DNA of 64,000 nucleotides from Piliocolobus tephrosceles (taxonomy: Eukaryota > Chordata > Mammalia > Primates > Cercopithecidae): positions 142,611,708-142,675,707 of the forward strand of contig NC_045438.1 of NCBI RefSeq assembly GCF_002776525.5, given 5' to 3'. Within the stretch, counting starts at the first letter, position 1; the number at the start of each line of letters is the position of its first letter. Below the pieces are notes generated by a model. It was given only the letters and a program-made list of their open reading frames with translations, did not search any database and was not told the origin of the DNA. The position numbers were made by a program, and so were the translations under genes. This document shows, piece by piece, positions 12,801-21,800 of the stretch.

Positions 12801-15800
12801 TAATCTGTGATTGCACCATGTAATAAATCTCCAGCCTGAGTGACAGAGCAAGATCCTGTCTCAAACAACAACAAAAAAAAACAGAAACAATAACAAGGAA
12901 AAACCTTTGAGGATATTAAATGCTGTCAAAGAGATGAGGGAAAAAAAAACAAAAACAATATTTTTGGCAATTTAATTTGGTACACCCTTCTAGTAAGGTA
13001 CTTTGTCAGTATTTACCAAAATTTAAAATGCACATAGCCTTTGATCTAGACTTTGACCTAGCAAGTCCACTTCTGATATTCTATTGCACAGAAATGTATT
13101 ATGTCTATGTTCAGAGTAACTACGTAGAATCTACAATGACATAAAAATGCTTACAAGACTAATTGTTGAATAAAAACTGAAGTCACAAAACAATAGAAAC
13201 TTTATGATCCTGTTTATTTAAAAATGATATACCTATACACATATATAGTATTTGACAGCTTAATATTAATGTTCATCTGGAAAATAAAAAATACAATCAC
13301 TTAGAAATGTTTGAAAAAGTGATAAAAAGGGAACATGCCCTACCATATTAGAACATTCTGAAAAGCTATAAAAGTTAAAAGAGTTATTAGCACATTTATA
13401 GAAAAAATCTTTCTGCCTACATATTACATAAATGCATTTACCAGGAGGATGACTATGTGTAGATATATATTATTTATGTGTACAGAAAAGAAAAGGTATG
13501 CAATTACATATTATATAATACATTGTTACTAATGGTTAATTTTAGAAAGAAGAATGAGAATGGCTGGGAAGGCAGATGAGAGTAACTTTGGCTCCTTATA
13601 GTAGTTTACTTTTACAATAAGCATATATAACTTGTGTAATTACAAGAACTTGAAAGGAAGTATGACAGTCATCTGTTCTGTTATAGGGAACTGCCAGAAA
13701 AATGTGCTCTAAGGAGAACATATGAAATTATATGTTCTTAAATCATAAATTTGAAGTTTGTGCATTCTAATATGCTCGTCTCCTTATGGTTGAGTGCTAC
13801 TGCTCTATAATATGTCATCTATCAATCTGTATGTGTTTGCCAGGTAGAAGTCTAGAGTCCCACAGCTTACTTTCTGTCTCTTTGCAGGAATGTTACTGGG
13901 ATGCTTTTCTGCCATCCTCATAGGTGGCTTCATTAGTGAAATCCTTGGGTGGCCTTTTGTCTTCTATATCTTTGGTAAGCTACTATCTCCCAGTTCCCAG
14001 ACTTTCATATGCAGAAAGATTCTCTTCAGTAAGTATATTTGTGTATAGTTTTCCAAACGAAATGAGTCAAGACAGATAAATCCTAGAAAACAAAATCTCT
14101 TAATCTAAGGGAATAATTAGCCAATGCCATAAAAAAATTGGAAGTTCTCCTGCCTATTATAAAGTTCTATTAACCTACTATATTGTATTATTATCACACG
14201 GTAATCAGGCATACTCTGCTGCCATTGCAGGCAGTAGGGGATAGGCTTGCAGTTCAGTGGTAAGACACGGAAGGAAGAAATCCAGAGAGTTAGGTGCTGC
14301 TGTGGGTTTTGTCTCAGATTAAGCACAGGAGCAAAGCATCCTGAGTGAGGCTCAAGTTTCTTAGAGAGGAGAAAACATGAAACACCAAGAGGATGAATTT
14401 TGCCAACCTCAGCATTTGTCCCAAAGCCTTCCATTTAGTTATTAGAAATCAAGAAAGAACTGCTCCCTCCATAACTTCCACTTCAGTAGCTTTTACATTC
14501 TACTTTCAAAGCTTTCATTAGTTTGCATTTATTTGTTTATACATTTATCTCCCCTTCTGGGCAGTGAGCTCTTTGAGGGCAGAGATAGAATCCTGTTGGT
14601 TCTTGGGACTGTACAGAGTCCAGGGGACAAAGATGTTAGTTACCATGGAAACATTAATCAAGAGAAAACTGGGGGGATATATTAATATCAGACAAGAATG
14701 GCTTCAGAACAAGGAATATTACCAATTCACAAGAAGACATAACAATCTGAAATGTATATACACCTAATGACAGAGCTTCACAATACATGAAGCAAAAACT
14801 GATAGAAGAGTAAGGAGAAATCGACAAATCCACAATTAAAGATGGAGGCCTCAATATTCTTCTCTCAATAATCAATAGAATAAGAACACAGATTAAGTAC
14901 ATTTTATTCAACAACAGTAGAGTACTTACTCTTTTCCAGTGTGCTTCAAACATTCACCAGGATAGACAATTTATGGCCTACAAAAATGAGATTGAACAAA
15001 TTTAAATGAGTTGAAAATGATAGAAAATATGTTCTTTGAACATAATATAATTAAACTAGAAATCAGTAACAGAAAAGCCTCTGGAAATACCCCAAATATT
15101 TAAAAAGTTAGCAACATACTTCCAATGAGTTAAAGAAAAAGACACAAGGGAAAGCTTTTAATTGAATTGAATGAAAATGAAAAATCAATATATCAAATTT
15201 TGTAGGATGTAATTAAAACAATGCTTAGAGAGAAACTTTTAACATTAAATGCTTATATTAGAAAAGATGGTTCTCAAATTAACGATCTAAGCTTATGTCT
15301 TAAAATAACTAGAAAAAGAAGATTTAAGTAAACCTAAATCAAACTGAAGGAAGAAAATAACAAAAGTACATGCAGAAAATAATGGATTTAAACCAAAAAA
15401 GAGGTTGTGTTCAATCTAACCTCTTGATTGAACCTCTGAGTTCAATCTAATTGGTTATTTGAAAAGACCAATAGCATTGACAAATCTTTAGCCAGATGGA
15501 GAGAGAGAGAGAAAGAAACAAAGAGAGAGAGAGAGGGAAAGGAAAGAAAAATAACCAATATCAAGAATGAAAAAGAGGACTTTAGTGTAGGCAGGGGAAA
15601 ATCATTGGTGAAGACTGAAGACTGTGCCTGCACTCACAGAGAATCAGAGATAGTACCCATTTTCATAAGACAGACTGAAAAAATAATAATTCATGGGTCA
15701 TTGGATAGAATACTCATAAATGTTATTCCTCGGTAGTAAGAAATTATTAGCCTTAGAGGGAGTACTGCTGTGGATCTCTCTAACAAATGGTGATGGCAAG

Positions 15801-18800
15801 ACCTAAAAGGGGCAAACTATTTCCACATAACTTAATCATATCCCAAAACAAAGCTTAAACAGATTTACAGGAATACAAAACTATCTGGCACCCAGCAGGA
15901 TATAATTCATAATGTCTGGCTCCAACCATAGATTACCAGACATGAAGAAAAGGAGAAAAATACAACTTAAAATGAAGAGAATAATGAATTGATCAAAACT
16001 AACCCAGAGCTGACAGAGATTTTAGAATTAGTAAACAAGGGTATTGAAATAGTTACTATAGCTGTATTACAGCATAAGTCTGTATGTTCAGAAAGTTAAG
16101 TGGCGGCATAGTAAATATAAAGAAGACCCAATAAAACTTATAGAGATGAAAAGTACAATATCTGAGATGAAAAATGCACTGAATGGAGTTAATGACAGAT
16201 TAGATACAATAAAATGAAAGATTAATGAACTTAAAAACAGCAATATAAGTCATTCAAAATGCACCACACAGAGAAAATTATAATATTAAAATGAGAACAT
16301 TAGTAAGTTGTGGAGTGCCCCAAATAGAGGAGTAGGATGGGAGAACAACAACAACATTTGTCAAAAATATTTGAAGAAACAATGGCCAAAAATTTTCCAA
16401 ATTGGATGAAAACTATAAATTCACAGATCCAAAAAGGTCAATGAACCTCAAGCACAAGAAACATGAAGGAAACTACATCAAGTTACGTTCTAATCAAATG
16501 ACTCAAAACCAGAAATAAAGAGAAAATCTTAGAATAGCCAAAGCTAAAACATGTGTTATAGAGAGAGGAACAAAGATAATGCTGAATGCAGCATTCCTTC
16601 CTGTTAGAAGCAGTGCAAGAGAGAAGGCAGTGGAATAACATCTTTAAAGTAGTGCAAGAAAACAAACAAACCAAAAAAAGAAAAAGAAAAGAAAAAAATC
16701 TGTCAACCTAGAATTCTAGACCCATTGAAAAAAACTGTTTCAAAAACAAATGCAAAATAGAGACATTTTCAGATGTAGAAAAACTGGAATAATTAGAAAT
16801 ATCAATTAAAGAGAACAGTACCATTTTCAATGGCATAAAATATATTCAATGTAGGGATAAAACCTGCCAAAAGACATGTGAGGGCTGTGCACTGAAAACT
16901 ACATTTTTATGGAAATGCAAAGATTCTAGAAGCCAAACACTTTTGAAAATAAACTACAAAGTTGTAGGACTAACACTATCTGATGTCAAGACATATTATA
17001 AAGTTATAGTCTTTAAGACAGTGTGGTACTGGCATAAAGACTGGCAAATAGATCAGTGGAACAAAATAGAATCATAGACTCATGATTCTATTTATTTCAT
17101 ATAAAGTAAACTGAACTGATCTCTGAGAAAAGTTCAATAGATAAAGGACAGTCTCTTTAACAGAAAGTGCTCAAAAATTGGATATCCACATGCAAAAAAA
17201 TGAACTTCCATCCATACCTTGGATCATATATATAAACTAAACCAAAATGAATCCCAGACCTAAATAGAAAACCTGAAATTATCCTTCTAGAAGAAAACAT
17301 AGGAGATAATCTTTCTTACTTATGCAATGATTTCCTAAATATGACACCAAAAGCATGATTCATAAAATTAAATAATAAATTAGATTTCATCAAAGTTAAA
17401 AATGTATCCTCATCAAAAGGCATTGTTAGGATAATAAAAAGACAAGCTGATCCCAGGAGAAAATAATTGCAAAACACATGTATAATAAGGACTTTTATTC
17501 AGAATGAGTAAATAATTCTCAAACTCAATAATAAAAAAACCAAAAACAAATTGGGCAAAAATCCTTCACCAAAAAAAGATAGAGAGAGGGAAAATAGGCA
17601 CATGAAAAGATGCTCAACTTATCTTCAGTTATTTAAGAAATACAAATAAAAACCATGAGGTATCTCTACACACCTATCAGAATGGCTAATATTAAAAATA
17701 TTGAGATATCAAGTATAGTGCCACTTCTAGGCTCTGTAATTTCCACACACACAAATAAACAGGAAATGTAAAATGGGCGAATTGTTTAAGAAATGGAAAA
17801 GGGATATAATGAACATGAGTTTTTCCTAGAACTTACGTCAGAAAATATCCCAACTAAAAGAAATTCACCCAAAAAGCAGAAAACAGCCCATTTACCAAAT
17901 GTACCCTGTGCCTACAGGAGGTGTTGGCTGTGTCTCCTGCCTTCTCTGGTTTATTGTGATTTATGATGACCCCATTTCCTATCCATGGATAAGCACCTCA
18001 GAAAAAGAATACATCATATCCTCCTTGAAACAACAGGTACATATAAGGACACCAATACTTTCCTGAGACCTTGTATCTGAATTTTCTTGAGACCTCAAAT
18101 CTGTATTTTTAAGGGTGACTAAGTGTGTGAGCATCTCTTGGATTTACCGTTCTGACAGTAAATTTGTTTTCAGGTCAGGTCTTCTCAGCAGCCTCTTCCC
18201 ATCAAAGCTGTGCTCAGATCTCTACCCATTTGGTCCATATGTTTAGGCTGTTTCAGCCATCAATGGTTAGTTAGCACAATGATGGTATACATACCAACTT
18301 ACATCAGCTCTGTGTACCATGTTAACATCAGAGACGTGAGTATATTTCCTTCCCTTCCTTTCTCCTGCTTGCATGGCTGACCAATTACTCTGCCCTCACT
18401 AATCATTCCACTTAGAGAAATGTATTTCTTATTACCAAAAATAATCTAATATTTAATTTTCATGCCAGTAGCTTTCCTGCAGTATGATTTAAGAGGTTAC
18501 TGATTTTCCTAAGAAAGTATGATTTCAGAGCGTCAGTATTATTAGTAGTAATTTATCAAAAGAAGTTGTGGTCTCACTGCCTTTATTATGGTAATTTACT
18601 CAATCTTTTCTCTTCAGAATGGACTTCTATCTGCCCTTCCTTTTATTGTTGCCTGGGTCATGGGCATAGTGGGAGGCTATCTAGCAGATTTTCTTCTAAC
18701 CAAAAATTTTAGACTCATCACTGTGAGGAAAATTGCCACAATTTTAGGTAAGAACAGAGCCTGAGGGTTAGATAATTCGCATAGCATACAACAGCCAAAG

Positions 18801-21800
18801 AGTGCATCTCACTGTTTAATTTGTTTGTTCTTCATTCCCTAGGAAATCTTCCCGCTTCAGCACTCATTGTGTCTCTGCCCTACCTCAATTCCGGCTATAT
18901 CACAGCAACTGCCTTGCTGACGCTCTCATGTGCATTAAGCACATTTTGTCAGTCAGGGATTTATATCAATATCTTAGATATTGCTCCAAGGTAGGACTCT
19001 GTTCCCCACTATCAGTTTCACATTTTCTTTAAAAGATTTAGCTTTCAGCTTTCTGGGATCCCCAAATTTAGGAAATGAATAAACCATAGGGAAGGACCAC
19101 AGATAGACCTGTGGCCATTTTTTTCAGGGATGTTGAGGGAGGGGTATTGATTTGTCTTCATCCCTCTCCTTGAATATACATAGTGCAAGTCCTTTTTGAT
19201 ATAATTGTCTAATTATAACTAAATATAATTGTAAAATATAATTGAGTTATAGATTCATTCATGGATCAGGGCTGAAGGACACTGTCAAACATCTCTGGAT
19301 CTAGACTGGAACATTTCTGTCACCCACAGGCATTCCAGTTTTCTCATGGGAGCATCAAGGGGATTTTCGAGCATGGCACCTGTCATTGTACCCACTGTCA
19401 GTGGATTTCTTCTTAGTCAGGTACAATTTTTTTGTCATGAAGGACTCCAAAAATGCTCTGTTAAATCCATTTATAAAGGTAATAGCATGTATTCAAATAT
19501 TGAAAAATAAAGTTAAATTGTGGGTAATTTGTCATTAAGATGAACCTGGTAAAGAAAAATATAAAATCATTTCTTTGGTGACCTAAAACCTGGTTCATTC
19601 TCAAGAAAAGAACTAAATATCGATTGCTATCTTTGAAACTGAAAACACACAGTTGCATAGGTGTCTTGGGATAATGATTCCACGCATAAATGCCAACCTG
19701 TTATGTTTCTGGCAATACTTTTAATTTGTATCCAGCATCTACAAGGAAGTTAAGTTTACGAAGCACAAACAAACCCTTTAAAGAGTGATCAAAGAACATG
19801 AGCAGATTCTTTTCAAAAGAAGACATATACGTTCTTTTTTTGAGAATTGTCTATTCATGTCTTTAGCCCACTTTTTGATGGGACTGTTTATTTTTGTCTT
19901 GCTAATTTATTTGAGCTCGCTGTAAGTTCTGGATATTAGTCCTTTGTCAGACGTATAGATTGTGAAAATTTTCTCCCAGTCTGTGGGTTGTCTGTTTATT
20001 CTGCTGACTGTTCCTTTTGCTGTGCAAAAGCTCTTTAGTTTAATTAAGTCCCAGCTATTTATTTTTGTTTTTATCGCATTTGCTTTTGGGTTCTTGGTCA
20101 TGAAATCCTTGCCTAAGCCAATGTCTAGAAGGGTTTTTCTGATGTTATCTTCTAGAATTTTTATAGTTACAGGTCTTATATTTAAGTCCTTGATCCATCT
20201 TGAGCTGATTTTTGTATAAGGTGAGAGATGAGAATCCAGTTTCATTCTCCTACATGTGGCTTGCCAATTATCCCAGCACCATTTGTTGAATAGGATGTCC
20301 CTTCCCCACCAGATGTCCAACAAAGATATGAAAAAATGCTCAACATCACTAATGAGCAGGGAAATGCAAATCAAAACCACAATGCGATATTACCTTACTC
20401 CTGCAAGATTGGCCATAATAAAAAAATCAAAAAATAATAGATGTTGGCCTGGATGTGGTGAACAGGGAACACTTCTACACTGCTGGTGGGAATGTAAACT
20501 AGTACAACCAGCATGGAAAACAGTGTGGAGATTCCTTAAAGAACTAAAAGTAGAACTATTGTTTGATCCAGCAATCCCAATACTGGGTATCTACCCAGAG
20601 AAAAGAAGTCATTATACGAAAAAGATAGTTGCACACACATGTTTATGGCAGCATAATTCACAATTGCAAAAATATGCAACCAACCCAAATGCCCATCAAT
20701 CAATGAGTGGATAAATAAACTGTGGTCCATATATAAATATATGATATATATATATGATGGAATACTCCTCAGCCACAAAAAGGAATGGATTAATGGCATT
20801 CACAGCAATCTGATGGGATTGGAGATTTTTATTCTAAGTGAAGTAACTCAGGAATGGAAAACCAAACATCATACATTCTCACTTATAAGTGGGAACTATA
20901 AACTATGAGGATGCGAAGGCATAAGAGTGACACAATGGACTCTGAGGACTCAGGGTGAAGATGTGGGAAGGGGATAAGGATTAAAAGACTACAAATCAGG
21001 TTCAGTGTATACTGATTAGGTGATGGGTGCACCAAAATCTCACATATCACCACTAAAGAACTTACTCATGTAACCAAATATCACCTGTTCCCCAAAAACC
21101 TATGGAAGTAAAAAAATTAAAAAACAATAATAAAATAAAAATTTTTAAAAAGAAGACATATATGCAGCCAACAAAGGTATGAAAAAAGCTAAATGTCATT
21201 GATCATTAGAGACATGCAAATCAAAACCAAAATGAGATCATCTCACAGCAGTCAGAATGTCTATTATTAAAAAGACAAAAAATAAAAAATGCTGGAGAGG
21301 TTACAGAGGAAAGGGAACACTTACACACTGTTGGTGGGAGTGTAAATCAGTTCAACCATTGTGGAAAGCAGTGTGGTGATTCCTCAAAGAGCTAAAAACA
21401 GATCTTCCATTCTACCCAGCAATTCCATTACTGGATATATACCCAAAAGAATGTAAATTATTTTACCATAAAGACACATGAACACTTACGTTCTTTGCAG
21501 CACTATTCACAATAGAAAAGACATGGAATCAACGATTATAAATGGCCAACAATGAGATTGGATAAAGAAAATATGGTACATACACACCATCAAATACTAT
21601 GCAGAATGAGATCATATCTTTTGCAGGGAAATGGATGGCGTTGGAGGCCATTATCCTTAGCAAACTAAGGCAGGAACAGAAAACCAAATACCACATGTTC
21701 TCACTTATAAGTAGAAGACAAAGGATGAGAATTCATGGACACAAGGAGGGGAACAACAGACACTGGATCTTACTTGAGAGTGAAGGGTGGGAGGAGGGAA

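Noticed and set aside
19907..20380. 157-codon minus-strand ORF, the longest or near-longest in its region.
   Set aside because: The translation is L1 ORF2 in the inverted arm of a twin-primed L1, not a host gene.
20256..20714. 152-codon plus-strand ORF.
   Set aside because: It is L1 ORF2 C-terminal sequence (NRCWPGCGEQGTLLHCWWEC) crossing the inversion junction.
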